In this document: piece by piece, positions 49,517 to 57,911 of the stretch
How the letters are laid out: each line of letters opens with the position of its first letter
Position numbering within the stretch: the stretch's first letter is position 1
Assembly: GCF_000934605.2 (NCBI RefSeq)
Contig: NZ_CP010897.2
Span: 2,294,001-2,358,000 of the forward strand
DNA length: 64,000 bases
Direction: 5' to 3'
Source of the DNA: Pandoraea vervacti
GTDB taxonomy: Bacteria > Pseudomonadota > Gammaproteobacteria > Burkholderiales > Burkholderiaceae
Made by a program: the position numbers and the translations under genes
Notes under the pieces: model-generated
Databases searched by the model: none
Seen by the model: the letters and a program-made list of their open reading frames with translations, nothing else
Told to the model about the DNA's origin: nothing

Positions 49517-51040
49517 CTAGTGTGTCTGCGCGTTGCCGGTGTCGTCCCCGGTCTTTGCCGGGCGTTCCTGACCGACGACGAGGCCGGCGGCTTGCGCATC
49601 GAAACCACCGCCCAGCGCCTTGATCAGGCCGATTTGCTGATCGCGACGGGCGAAGTCGATGTTCACGCGGGCCTGTTCCTGCACCAGCAACGACGACTCG
49701 GCGGTGAGCACGGTCAGTTGCGGCGTGAGGCCTGCCTTGTAGCGGTCGATGGCCAGGTCGTAGGCACGTTGGGCGGCATCTTGCGCGACGCGTTGCGACA
49801 CCATCTGCTTGTCCGCAGAGCGAATCGAGGACATGCGATCGGCAATGTCGCCGAGCGCCTTGTTGAGCGTCGAGTCGTAGTTGGCGACGGCGCTCTCATA
49901 CGCGGCGTACTGACCCTTCAGGTTGGCGCGCAGGCGTCCACCGTCAAAGATCGGCAGCGAAATCACCGGACCGGCCTGAATGTTCTGGCTGCTCGGGTCG
50001 ATCAGCTTGCCCAGCCCGAACGTGGAAAAGCCGAAGGCGGCATTGAGGTTCACGTCCGGATAGAAACGGGCCTTGGCGACATCCACCCCCTGAAGCTGCG
50101 ACTCCACGCCCCAGCGCGCCGAGACGATGTCCGGGCGACGGCCGAGCAGCGCAAGCGGCAGGTTGTCGGGCAGGGCGGGCGTGGGCAGTTGCGCCAGCTT
50201 CGGCCGCGCGATTTCCAGGCCGCGGTCCGGTCCCTTGCCGAGCAGCACGCCAAGCTGGTGACGCGTGAGCAGGATCTGGCCCTCGAGCTGGGCCAGTTGC
50301 GTCTGGACGTCGGCGCTGTTGCTGTCGGCCTGCTTTTGCTCGACTTGCGTGTCGAGACCCGCGCGCACGCGGTCGGCCGTCAGTTTGCCGAGGTTCTGGC
50401 GTTGCTTGCCGATGCGTTCGAGCACGTCGTGCAGCGCGTACTGTTGGGCGAGCTGGTTGTAGGCGCGCGCCACAGCCGTCGAGAGGGCAAGACGCACTTC
50501 CTGATCTTCCGCTTCCTCGGCACGCTCGGCGGACGTGGCTTGTGCACGTGCCGAACGGTTCTTGCCCCACAGATCGAGCTCCCACGAGAGCGAAGCGGTC
50601 AGGTCGCCTTGCGTGAACCACGTACCGCCGTAACCCGGCGGGTAGATGGTGTTTTCCGTGAATTTCTCGCGGTAGATGTCACCCGAGAAATTGACCGATG
50701 GCAACAGAGCCGCCGCCGCCCCTTCGGTCTGCGCCTGTGCCGCTTTCAGACGGGCGGCGGCCATGGCGAGATCGGGGTTGCCGGCAAGGGCTTCGTCGAT
50801 CAGGGAAACGAGCTGCGGATCGCCGAAACGCTGTGCCCAGTCCGTGCCCGGCCACTGTCCGCCCTCGGAGGGCAGGCTGCGCTGGGTCTGATACTGATCG
50901 GGCGTGCTGATCTGCTTGTCGCTGTGGATGCCGGCGAAGTTCGCGCAACCGGCAAAGCCCAGCGTCACAGCCGCCAGACAGAGGGCGGAAATCGCTGAGC
51001 GGGCCCGCAGATGCGGGAGGAACGGTGAGGCCGCTTTCAT
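49517..51040 (-). CDS. Outer membrane efflux lipoprotein (NodT/OprM type)
   Basis: A 507-residue outer membrane factor of the NodT family that forms the exit duct of the tripartite pump. The lipobox LGFAGC (about residues 30-35) gives a lipidated N-terminus, as in OprM. Two repeats of the TolC fold are visible: AMAAARLKAAQAQTEGAAAA and RRPDIVSARWGVESQLQGVD, with the duct-forming helix segments. The start at 51040 (MKAASPFLPHLRARS) yields the signal peptide; the longer frame to 51094 would bury it. It is in the marR-led operon. Confidence 0.91.
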   Translation of the reverse strand: MKAASPFLPHLRARSAISALCLAAVTLGFAGCANFAGIHSDKQISTPDQYQTQRSLPSEGGQWPGTDWAQRFGDPQLVSLIDEALAGNPDLAMAAARLKAAQAQTEGAAAALLPSVNFSGDIYREKFTENTIYPPGYGGTWFTQGDLTASLSWELDLWGKNRSARAQATSAERAEEAEDQEVRLALSTAVARAYNQLAQQYALHDVLERIGKQRQNLGKLTADRVRAGLDTQVEQKQADSNSADVQTQLAQLEGQILLTRHQLGVLLGKGPDRGLEIARPKLAQLPTPALPDNLPLALLGRRPDIVSARWGVESQLQGVDVAKARFYPDVNLNAAFGFSTFGLGKLIDPSSQNIQAGPVISLPIFDGGRLRANLKGQYAAYESAVANYDSTLNKALGDIADRMSSIRSADKQMVSQRVAQDAAQRAYDLAIDRYKAGLTPQLTVLTAESSLLVQEQARVNIDFARRDQQIGLIKALGGGFDAQAAGLVVGQERPAKTGDDTGNAQTH

Positions 51041-51170
51041 CGCAAAACCTTTACGAGAGAAGTCTTGTACTGACAATAATCGGGAAACGGGCACTGACGA
51101 GGCATGAAATTGTGGACTCGACAGGCTTTTCTGGGGGGAAATCCGGGCGATTCGGCAAGGTGGGGCGCCG

Positions 51171-51671
51171 TCAGCCGGCTTCGCCGTTGACGATCACCCG
51201 GCGCAACAAACTCTTCAGGAAACCCACTTCCTCCACGCTGAATCCTCGCATCAGATGATCGGCGGCGCGGGTGAAGATGTCCGGCATCCGGTCGGCCATG
51301 GCGTAACCGGCTTCGGTCGCGCTCAGATTCACGGTCCGGCGGTCCATCTTGCTGCGCTCGCGAACCAGCAGCCCATGGGCTTCGAGGCGGTCGAGCAGCC
51401 GGGTGACGGCACTCGCGTCGATGCAGTAGTCACGGGCCAGATCGGCCGCCGTCTTGCTCTTGCCTGTGGCCACCTTGTAAAGCATGGTGGCTTGCGTGCT
51501 GGTCAGCCCGTACTGCGAGGTCTCCTTCGTCAATTCCGCAAGGATCAACTGACGCACGCGGGCCACGAGATACCCGAGGGAATCGTCGATGTTGTAGCTG
51601 TTGCGCGGAGGATCGGCTTGCGGCTGGGAAGTCGGCGCGCTCGCTGAAGAGACCACGGGAGGTTCGGACAT
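51171..51671 (-). CDS. MarR-family repressor of the efflux operon
   Basis: A 166-residue MarR-type winged helix regulator. The DNA-binding region contains TSTQATMLYKVATGKSKTAADLARDYCIDASAVTRLLDRL and LVRERSKMDRRTVNLSATEAG, read in pieces. The first 25 residues are a Ser/Pro/Gln-rich extension. It is the first gene of the operon with the outer membrane factor, emrA and emrB, and most likely represses it by binding the inverted repeat in its own promoter. The inducer is unknown. Confidence 0.92.
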   Translation of the reverse strand: MSEPPVVSSASAPTSQPQADPPRNSYNIDDSLGYLVARVRQLILAELTKETSQYGLTSTQATMLYKVATGKSKTAADLARDYCIDASAVTRLLDRLEAHGLLVRERSKMDRRTVNLSATEAGYAMADRMPDIFTRAADHLMRGFSVEEVGFLKSLLRRVIVNGEAG

Positions 51672-51682
51672 TTTCGTGCAGT

Positions 51683-51696
51683 TGCAATAGTTGACT
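51683..51696. promoter_or_regulatory. Direct repeat of MarR-operator half element
   Basis: TGCAATAGTTGACT recurs exactly at 51737-51750, 54 bp apart, on either side of the marR promoter. It may be a second binding site for the MarR-type regulator. Confidence 0.6.
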
Positions 51697-51703
51697 TGTC
51701 ACG

Positions 51704-51731
51704 ATTATAGCGGGTACTTAATTAATTGCAA
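51704..51731 (-). promoter_or_regulatory. Sigma-70 promoter of the marR efflux operon
   Basis: On the minus strand TTGCAA (51726-51731) and a perfect TATAAT (51704-51709) are separated by 16 bp, 32 bp before the marR start codon. Confidence 0.75.
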
Positions 51732-51742
51732 GTCGATGCAAT
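51725..51742. promoter_or_regulatory. Candidate MarR operator (ATTGCA-N6-TGCAAT)
   Basis: A perfect 6-6-6 inverted repeat, ATTGCAAGTCGATGCAAT, overlaps the -35 hexamer of the marR promoter. Position and symmetry are those of a MarR-family operator; the binding protein is inferred. Confidence 0.7.
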
Positions 51743-51949
51743 AGTTGACTAGGCAAATATTTCGACGAAAATTAGACGGCTTGTTCTAGGGGCGGGGCGT
51801 GGGGGACGGAGAGGGCGGGGCGTCGGAAATTCGTGTCGCGAGTGAGTCAAACCCGCACCACGTTGTTGCAATGCAGAAAGACCATGACGTGCGACATGCG
51901 CGAGTGGTAGAATCGCGGATTCTCCAAAGGCTTTTCGAGCACCTCTTTC

Positions 51950-53773
51950 ATGACCCGCGCTCTCCGTAATATCGCCATCATCGCGCACGTCGACCACGGC
52001 AAAACCACGCTCGTCGACCAACTGCTGCGCCAGTCGGGCACCTTCCGCGAAAACCAGCAAGTCGCTGAACGCGTGATGGACTCGAACGACATCGAAAAAG
52101 AGCGCGGCATCACGATCCTCGCCAAAAACTGCGCCGTCGAATACGAAGGCACGCACATCAACATCGTCGATACCCCGGGACACGCGGACTTCGGCGGTGA
52201 GGTGGAGCGTGTGCTCTCGATGGTCGACAGCGTGCTGCTGGTCGTCGACGCCGTCGAAGGCCCGATGCCGCAAACGCGCTTCGTCACGCGCAAGGCGCTG
52301 GGCCTCGGCCTGAAGCCGATCGTCGTGGTCAACAAGATCGACCGTCCGGGCGCACGTCCTGACTGGGTCATCGACCAGACCTTCGACCTGATGGACAAGC
52401 TCGGTGCGACCAACGAACAGCTCGACTTCCCGGTCGTCTATGCGTCGGCGCTCAATGGCTTCGCCAGCCTCGACTCGAACGTTCGCGAAGGCACGATGAA
52501 GCCGCTGTTCGATGCGATTCTCGAACACGTGCCGGTGCGCGACGCCGATCCGGACGCGCCGCTGCAATTGCAGATCAGCTCGCTCGACTACTCGACGTTC
52601 GTCGGCCGTATCGGTATTGGCCGTATCACGCGCGGGCGTATCAAGCCGGGCCAGCAAGTGGTCATGCGCTCGGGCCCGGACGGTGAAATTCTCAAGCGCA
52701 AGATCAATCAGGTGCTGACCTTCAAGGGTCTCGAGCGCGTGATGTCGGAGGAAGGCGCCCAGGCTGGCGACATCGTCCTGATCAACGGTATCGAAGACGT
52801 GGGTATCGGCGCGACGATCTGCGACGTCGATACGCCTGAAGCGCTGCCGCTGCTGACCGTCGACGAGCCGACGCTCACGATGAACTTCTGTGTGAACACG
52901 TCGCCGCTGGCCGGCCGTGAAGGCAAGTTCGTGACGAGCCGTCAGATCCGCGACCGTCTGGACAAGGAACTGAATCACAACGTGGCGCTGCGCGTGAAGG
53001 ACACCGATGAGGATTCCGTCTTCGAAGTGTCGGGCCGTGGCGAACTGCACCTGACGATTCTTATCGAGAACATGCGTCGCGAAGGCTATGAACTGGCCGT
53101 GTCGCGCCCGCGCGTGGTGCTCAAGGAAATCGACGGCGTGAAGCACGAGCCGTACGAAATGCTGACCATCGACCTGGAAGACGAGCACCAGGGCGCGGTC
53201 ATGGAAGAAATCGGCCGTCGCAAGGGCGAAATGCTGGACATGGTGTCGGACGGCCGTGGCCGCACGCGCCTGGAATATCGCATTCCGGCGCGTGGTCTGA
53301 TCGGCTTCCAGGGCGACTTCCTGTCGATGACCCGTGGTACGGGCCTGATGAGCCATATTTTCGATGCTTACGCACCGCTCAAGGATGGTTCGCTGGGCGA
53401 GCGTCGCAATGGCGTGCTGATTTCGCAGGACGACGGCGCCGCCGTGGCCTACGCGCTGTGGAAACTGCAAGATCGCGGTCGTATGTTCGTGTCGCCGGGC
53501 GACGCCCTGTACGAAGGCATGATCATCGGCATCCACAGCCGTGACAACGATCTCGTGGTCAACCCGATCAAGGGCAAACAGTTGACGAACGTGCGTGCGT
53601 CGGGGACCGACGAAGCCGTGCGTCTGGTGCCGCCGATCGCGCTGAACCTTGAATACGCTGTGGAATTCATCGACGACGACGAACTGGTCGAAGTCACGCC
53701 GCAGACGATTCGCCTGCGCAAGCGTTTCCTGAAGGAACACGAGCGCAAGCGCGCTTCGCGCGAAGAGAAGTAA
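51950..53773 (+). CDS. typA: Translational GTPase TypA/BipA
   Basis: TypA/BipA is a ribosome-binding GTPase related to EF-G, involved in 50S assembly and stress or cold adaptation. The 607-residue product has the G1 motif AHVDHGKTTLVDQLL (about 12-26), ERGITILAKNCAV, DTPGHADFGGEVERVL and NKIDRPGARPDWV, and the C-terminal domain unique to BipA with RGLIGFQGDFLSMTRGTG and GKQLTNVRASGTDEAVRL. Length equals the E. coli protein. It is divergent from marR. A TAGAAT at 51908-51913 may be its -10, but no matching -35 is clear. Confidence 0.96.
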   Translation: MTRALRNIAIIAHVDHGKTTLVDQLLRQSGTFRENQQVAERVMDSNDIEKERGITILAKNCAVEYEGTHINIVDTPGHADFGGEVERVLSMVDSVLLVVDAVEGPMPQTRFVTRKALGLGLKPIVVVNKIDRPGARPDWVIDQTFDLMDKLGATNEQLDFPVVYASALNGFASLDSNVREGTMKPLFDAILEHVPVRDADPDAPLQLQISSLDYSTFVGRIGIGRITRGRIKPGQQVVMRSGPDGEILKRKINQVLTFKGLERVMSEEGAQAGDIVLINGIEDVGIGATICDVDTPEALPLLTVDEPTLTMNFCVNTSPLAGREGKFVTSRQIRDRLDKELNHNVALRVKDTDEDSVFEVSGRGELHLTILIENMRREGYELAVSRPRVVLKEIDGVKHEPYEMLTIDLEDEHQGAVMEEIGRRKGEMLDMVSDGRGRTRLEYRIPARGLIGFQGDFLSMTRGTGLMSHIFDAYAPLKDGSLGERRNGVLISQDDGAAVAYALWKLQDRGRMFVSPGDALYEGMIIGIHSRDNDLVVNPIKGKQLTNVRASGTDEAVRLVPPIALNLEYAVEFIDDDELVEVTPQTIRLRKRFLKEHERKRASREEK

Positions 53774-53843
53774 AGCCGGCGATGGAATGGCGGCGCTGCG
53801 GACTTCGGTCCGTCGCGTCGCGAGACCAGACTGTTGGAAGAAG

Positions 53844-53875
53844 AGCCGGTGCCTTGCGCCGGCTTTTTGCTTTTT
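53844..53875 (+). terminator. Intrinsic terminator of typA
   Basis: An AGCCGGTGC-CTT-GCGCCGGCT stem (one G-T wobble) followed by TTTTGCTTTTT lies 70 bp after the typA stop. Confidence 0.88.
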
Positions 53876-53956
53876 GGAGCGCAACCCGAGCGCCAGTTTT
53901 TCCCTTGATGTCGTCCTTTCCCCCATTCGTTGACGTTTCTGGAGCACACGCCAGAC

Positions 53957-55069
53957 ATGACCGATTTTCTCCGCACTGACGTTCGTGGCCGTATCGGCTT
54001 CATTACCCTGAATCGCCCGAAAGCGCTCAATGCGCTGTCGCACGACATGATTCGCGCCATGGCGACGGCGCTCGCCGAGTGGCGAGACGACCCGAAGATA
54101 CTGGGTGTTGTGCTCCAGGGGGAGGGCGAGAAGGGCCTGTGCGCCGGTGGCGACATTCGTTATTTCCATGAAGCCATCAGTGCCGGTCGCACGGACATCA
54201 TGGATTTCTTTACCGACGAGTACGCGCTGAACTACACCATCGCGTCATATCCAAAGCCCTATATCGCACTGATGGACGGCGTGGTCATGGGGGGCGGCAT
54301 GGGTATCTCGCAGGGCGCGGCGCTGCGCATCGTGACGGAAGCCACACGCATGGCGATGCCGGAGACGGCCATTGGCCTGTTCCCGGATGTGGGCGGTGGC
54401 TTCTTTCTCGCCAACCTTGCCGGACACCTCGGTGAGTATCTCGGCACGACGGGGATTGTGTTCGGCGCCGTGGATGCTTGCGAAATCGGTCTGGCCGACG
54501 TGGTGCTGCCGCGCGGGTCCTTGCCCGCACTTTGTGAGCATCTCGCGAGTGGCGACTGGCAGGACGGCGAAGCGGTGCTCGACGCCGCGCGCACTTTCTG
54601 CCGCGAAAGCCTGCCGCCGCCGGGCCTCGCGCCGGGCAAGCTGGCCCCGCTGCGCGATGTCATCGACGCGCATTTCGGTTTGCCCGATATGCCCGCCATC
54701 CTCAAGGCGTTGAAGCTGGAGGCGCGTTGCGAGTATTCGGGTTGGGCGGAAGAAACGGAGGATTTGCTGCGCACGAAGCGTTCGCCGCTGATGGTGTGCG
54801 TATCGCTTGAACAGGTGCGGCGCGCCCGAAAGCGCTCGCTCGCGGACGAGTTGCGTGAAGAGTGGCTGATGATGCGCAGCGTCTTCAATCTCGACGGCCG
54901 CACGGGGGCGGAAGGCGTGGAGGGCATTCGCGCCATGGTGATCGACAAGGACCACAAACCGCAATGGCAGCACCCGAGCATCGAAGCCGTAAAAGCGGAA
55001 GATATCAAGCGATTCTTCGACGGTGACCGTCAAGGCGCCGACAACCCGCTGCGCGATCTGGGCAAGTGA
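53957..55069 (+). CDS. Enoyl-CoA hydratase/isomerase family, 3-hydroxyisobutyryl-CoA hydrolase-like
   Basis: A 370-residue crotonase-fold protein. Its motif MAMPETAIGLFPDVGGGFFL is the signature of the 3-hydroxyisobutyryl-CoA hydrolase subgroup (valine degradation), with GKGLCAGGD-like oxyanion loops (EGEKGLCAGGDIRYF) and MGGGMGISQGAALRI. Length (about 350-380) also fits that subgroup rather than short enoyl-CoA hydratases (about 260). The true substrate is not proven by sequence. The ATG at 53957 matches the family N-terminus (MTDFLRTDVRGRIGFITLNR); TTG at 53930 is possible. Confidence 0.85.
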   Translation: MTDFLRTDVRGRIGFITLNRPKALNALSHDMIRAMATALAEWRDDPKILGVVLQGEGEKGLCAGGDIRYFHEAISAGRTDIMDFFTDEYALNYTIASYPKPYIALMDGVVMGGGMGISQGAALRIVTEATRMAMPETAIGLFPDVGGGFFLANLAGHLGEYLGTTGIVFGAVDACEIGLADVVLPRGSLPALCEHLASGDWQDGEAVLDAARTFCRESLPPPGLAPGKLAPLRDVIDAHFGLPDMPAILKALKLEARCEYSGWAEETEDLLRTKRSPLMVCVSLEQVRRARKRSLADELREEWLMMRSVFNLDGRTGAEGVEGIRAMVIDKDHKPQWQHPSIEAVKAEDIKRFFDGDRQGADNPLRDLGK

Positions 55070-55130
55070 CTCGCGGTTTGATGGCCCGGACATCTCCGCT
55101 TGCAATGCGACGCAACTGACCGCTGTTACC

Positions 55131-55149
55131 GCCCGCCATCATGGCGGGC
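55131..55149. terminator. GC-rich hairpin between convergent genes
   Basis: GCCCGCC-ATCAT-GGCGGGC lies between the convergent crotonase-family gene and the small unknown gene. T-tracts on both sides are weak, so it is only a possible bidirectional terminator. Confidence 0.45.
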
Positions 55150-55208
55150 GAATCGTTTGCATCACGCCTTTGCAGAGTGATGGTTTGTTTGCCGCATCCT
55201 TGGGCGCG

Positions 55209-55649
55209 TTACACCGCTGCCTGACAGAATTGTTCGCCGACGGCCTGATCCAGTTTGCGGCAGATATCGGCAATGGTGCCGACCATGACGATGTGCGACA
55301 CGTCGCGATACACGCGCACGTCATGGCTCTCGTCACTCATGTTCACGTCGCGACGCGCCTGTTGCTCCCGCACATTACGCGACGCCTTGACGGCTTTTCC
55401 TGCGGGGCAGGGGCGACGCGAGGCCGATGCCATCGCTGCCGCGATCGTGCGCGGCAGTGCTGTCGGACGCGTGCGCGCCGGTACGGTATACGAGCGGGCG
55501 ATGGCGGGCGACGACGCGAACGGCCCAGACAGCGCCGAGAGACCGTAGACCGCCGACAGGCGCGACTGCGGCGTCTGTGACGTCTGCGATGACACACTCA
55601 CGCGCGGTTGACCAAGAGACGTGCGCAGCAAACCAAAAAGTCGAGCCAT
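55209..55649 (-). CDS. Unknown 146-aa protein
   Basis: I do not recognise this protein. It starts MARLFGLLRTSLGQ, has a Ser/Thr/Ala-rich middle that looks disordered, and ends with SDESHDVRVYRDVSHIVMVGTIADICRKLDQAV, read in two pieces, which has the alternating pattern of a folded strand-helix unit. A good AAGGA site lies 9 bases before the ATG, and it occupies an otherwise empty gap between the crotonase-family gene and lexA. No signal peptide or membrane helix is visible. It may be a small regulatory protein or a poorly conserved gene. Confidence 0.55.
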   Translation of the reverse strand: MARLFGLLRTSLGQPRVSVSSQTSQTPQSRLSAVYGLSALSGPFASSPAIARSYTVPARTRPTALPRTIAAAMASASRRPCPAGKAVKASRNVREQQARRDVNMSDESHDVRVYRDVSHIVMVGTIADICRKLDQAVGEQFCQAAV

Positions 55650-55833
55650 GATGCGATCCTTGTTCCAATGCGGGTCAGAGGGACGTGCCTTGCTGCGTTT
55701 CGCATCGCTTTCACAAATCGAAGGCGCAGCAGGGCCCGGGCGCCGGACCCAGCCCGGCGCAGTCGGAAATGCAAATCTTCAGGGAGCGGGGCGAAGCGTC
55801 AGATCACGTCGCCCCTTCGTTCGCGCTGAACGA

Positions 55834-56487
55834 TCAGAGATCGTTGTTGCGGATCAAGCCGACCGCGATCCCTTCCAGCGCGAAATCACCGCTGCCTTCG
55901 TCGACATTGATGTTCTCGAAGTCAGGGTTCTCGGCGATCAGTTCGACGCCGCCCTTCACGCGATGAAAACGTTTGACGGTCACGTCGTCGCCGATTCGAG
56001 CCACAACGATCTGGCCTTCGCGCGCGTCCGCCGCTTTCTGCACGGCGAGCAGGTCGCCGTCGAGAATGCCTGCGTCGCGCATCGACATCCCGCGTACCTT
56101 CAACAGGTAATCGGGCTGGCGTGCGAACATGTTCGGATCGCACTGGAAGTTACGTTCGATGTGCTCTTGCGCCAGAATCGGGCTACCCGCAGCGACGCGC
56201 CCCACGAGCGGCAGCGACAACTGCATCAGGCCCATGTGCGGGAGCGTGAACTGATGCGAGCCGCCGGCTTCGTCCAGACGCTTGAGGCGAATGCCGCGCG
56301 ATTGACCGGCGGCCAGTTCGATCACGCCTTTGCGCGCCAGCGCCCGCAGGTGCTCCTCCGCGGCGTTGGCGGAAGAGAAGCCCAGTTCCGCTGCGATCTC
56401 CGCGCGCGTGGGCGGAAAGCCGGTGCGTTCGATCGCTTGCTGAACCAGTTCGTAGACCTGCTGTTGACGGGCGGTAAGTTTGATCAT
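55834..56487 (-). CDS. lexA: SOS repressor LexA
   Basis: LexA represses DNA-damage genes and cleaves itself when RecA is activated. The 217-residue product has the winged helix N-terminal domain (LTARQQQVYELVQQAIERTG, PPTRAEIAAELGFSSANAAE), the self-cleavage site Ala100-Gly101 (RVAAGSPI), and the catalytic dyad Ser135 (RGMSMRDAGI) and Lys172 (DDVTVKRF). The start at 56487 follows the family N-terminus MIKLTARQQQVYELV. Two perfect SOS boxes lie 8 and 28 bp upstream, so it is autoregulated. It is slightly longer than E. coli LexA (202). Confidence 0.96.
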   Translation of the reverse strand: MIKLTARQQQVYELVQQAIERTGFPPTRAEIAAELGFSSANAAEEHLRALARKGVIELAAGQSRGIRLKRLDEAGGSHQFTLPHMGLMQLSLPLVGRVAAGSPILAQEHIERNFQCDPNMFARQPDYLLKVRGMSMRDAGILDGDLLAVQKAADAREGQIVVARIGDDVTVKRFHRVKGGVELIAENPDFENINVDEGSGDFALEGIAVGLIRNNDL

Positions 56488-56494
56488 GGCATCA

Positions 56495-56510
56495 CTGTAT
56501 GGAAGCACAG
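56495..56510. promoter_or_regulatory. SOS box 1 upstream of lexA
   Basis: CTGTATGGAAGCACAG fits the CTGT-N8-ACAG LexA-box pattern exactly. Confidence 0.85.
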
Positions 56511-56514
56511 GTGG

Positions 56515-56530
56515 CTGTATTTTTGTACAG
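56515..56530. promoter_or_regulatory. SOS box 2 upstream of lexA
   Basis: CTGTATTTTTGTACAG fits the CTGT-N8-ACAG LexA-box pattern exactly and is centred 20 bp from box 1. Paired boxes are also known upstream of E. coli lexA. Confidence 0.92.
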
Positions 56531-56674
56531 TGTTTGCAAAAAGGCAAGGGAAAACTTCATGTAGTGCATGAAGTTCCGCCCGGACGGCGCTCGGCGGTGT
56601 ATGTCTCCAGCGGGACCGGGCCGTAACAGAACACCCCGTGCGGCGTACGGTTCCAGCCGACCGGACCTAACCGT

Positions 56675-57058
56675 TCAGGATGGTCGACGTCTCGGCTGGT
56701 CGACATGGCGAGGCCGACGTTCGGGGTCGGCCTGCGCGTCACGCCGAATGAGGGAAAGCCCGGCGAAATGACCATTAAACTTCGAGGCACGTACGCGAAG
56801 GTCAGAGCCGGTCTGTTCGGAAAACGCGCGCATGGCGTCGGCGTTACGCGCCTGCGCCGCTTGCATCGCCTGACGCATGCCGCGGCGTAACAGGGCTTCG
56901 CCCGCCAACGGCCCGAACGACAGCGCCTTCATCGCATCGCTCGGCGAGGACAGCCGTTCGAGCACGAGCGCGCGGGCGCCGCCGAGCGTCAGTTCGATCG
57001 CGCTGAGTAGACCGACCGGTCCCGCGCCAGCCACCACAACATCGATGGGGTTTGTCAT
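56675..57058 (-). pseudogene. Truncated FAD-dependent monooxygenase (5' fragment)
   Basis: The 127-codon frame starts MTNPIDVVVAGAGPVGLLSA, a typical FAD-binding GxGxxG Rossmann start of the class A aromatic monooxygenases (PheA/TfdB/MHPCO type), continues with ARALVLERLSSPSDAMKALS and GHFAGLSLIRRDAQADPERR, and then stops. Complete enzymes of this type are about 500 residues, so three quarters are missing. A second short frame (56557-56706) follows in another phase without recognisable homology. It is divergent from an intact TetR-family gene that presumably once controlled it. A single frameshift alone would not remove so much, so a deletion is likely. Confidence 0.7.
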
Positions 57059-57073
57059 ATACTTCGTATAAAT

Positions 57074-57088
57074 ATGTACTGAGTACAT
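57074..57088. promoter_or_regulatory. TetR-type palindromic operator
   Basis: ATGTACT-G-AGTACAT is a perfect 15-bp palindrome in the 54-bp spacer between the monooxygenase fragment and the TetR-family gene. It is the likely binding site of that regulator. Confidence 0.75.
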
Positions 57089-57112
57089 GTAAACTGGGTC
57101 ATCAGGAGCGAC

Positions 57113-57751
57113 ATGTCAACGCCAACCGATTTGAGATCACGCAAGCGCCTTGCCACGCGGCAGGGCATTTCCAATGCCGCAACGCGGCTTTTCCATGAGC
57201 ACGGCTTCGATCACGTGACGGTGGATCAGATCGCTGCGGCGGCCGATGTCGGGCGCATGACGGTTTTCAACCACTTCCCGCGCAAGGAAGACATGTTCTT
57301 CGACCGGGACGAAGAGGGGCGTGAAGCGCTACGTGAGGCGATACGTGCGCGCGAGCCGGGCGTGTCTGCGCTCGAAGCGTTGCGTTTGCTCGCGCACCGG
57401 TTAGTGGCGCAGGGCAGCCCATTCGTCGACTTTTCGGCCCGGAGTCAGGGATTCGTGCGCACCATCGAGGGCAGCGAGACGCTCAAGGCGCGAGCCCGTG
57501 CCATTCGCGACGAATTGGCCGACGTCGTGGCACAAGCGCTCGCCGAAAGCGCGGGGCGGCCCGCGACCGACGTGCAGGCCCGGCTGGCGGCCGGTTTGCT
57601 GTTGGCGGCGTGGACGGTGGCGTTCCTTCATGGACACCGGGTTTTCGCCGACACGCAGGACACGTCGCACGCGCAGAAAAGCTTCCTGAGCCTTGTGGAT
57701 CAAGGCGCGAGGGGGCTTCAGGCCGCGTTGGCGGACTCCCCGTACGTCTGA
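57113..57751 (+). CDS. TetR-family transcriptional regulator
   Basis: A 212-residue TetR/AcrR-type repressor. The N-terminal helix-turn-helix is classic: TRQGISNAATRLFHEHGFDH followed by VTVDQIAAAADVGRMTVFNH and FPRKEDMFF. The C-terminal ligand-binding domain is helical and unspecific. It is divergent from the truncated monooxygenase and has an intact frame with a GGAG ribosome-binding site, so the regulator seems to have outlived its target or to act elsewhere as well. Confidence 0.93.
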   Translation: MSTPTDLRSRKRLATRQGISNAATRLFHEHGFDHVTVDQIAAAADVGRMTVFNHFPRKEDMFFDRDEEGREALREAIRAREPGVSALEALRLLAHRLVAQGSPFVDFSARSQGFVRTIEGSETLKARARAIRDELADVVAQALAESAGRPATDVQARLAAGLLLAAWTVAFLHGHRVFADTQDTSHAQKSFLSLVDQGARGLQAALADSPYV

Positions 57752-57810
57752 GCGGGCGCCGCTCGGCGGGGCCGTGCTGGCGGAATTCATCAGCACAAAT
57801 TCTCTAATCC

Positions 57811-57824
57811 TTATTCCGGCATAA
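57811..57824. promoter_or_regulatory. Candidate LysR/CysB-type site upstream of sbp
   Basis: TTAT-TCCGGC-ATAA forms a dyad in the AT-rich sequence about 90 bp before the sbp start. CysB is the expected activator of this operon, but its site is poorly conserved, so the assignment is tentative. Confidence 0.35.
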
Positions 57825-57911
57825 ACAAAAGCGAAAATATTATTTTTAATTATTTAGACGCGCTCATAGACTGGCCTCCTACACACGAGAAGCAAACAAG
57901 GAGTGCAAGTC

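Noticed and set aside
51749..54169. 806-codon minus-strand frame opposite typA
   Set aside because: Antisense to a conserved GTPase and overlapping the next gene; no start signals or homology.
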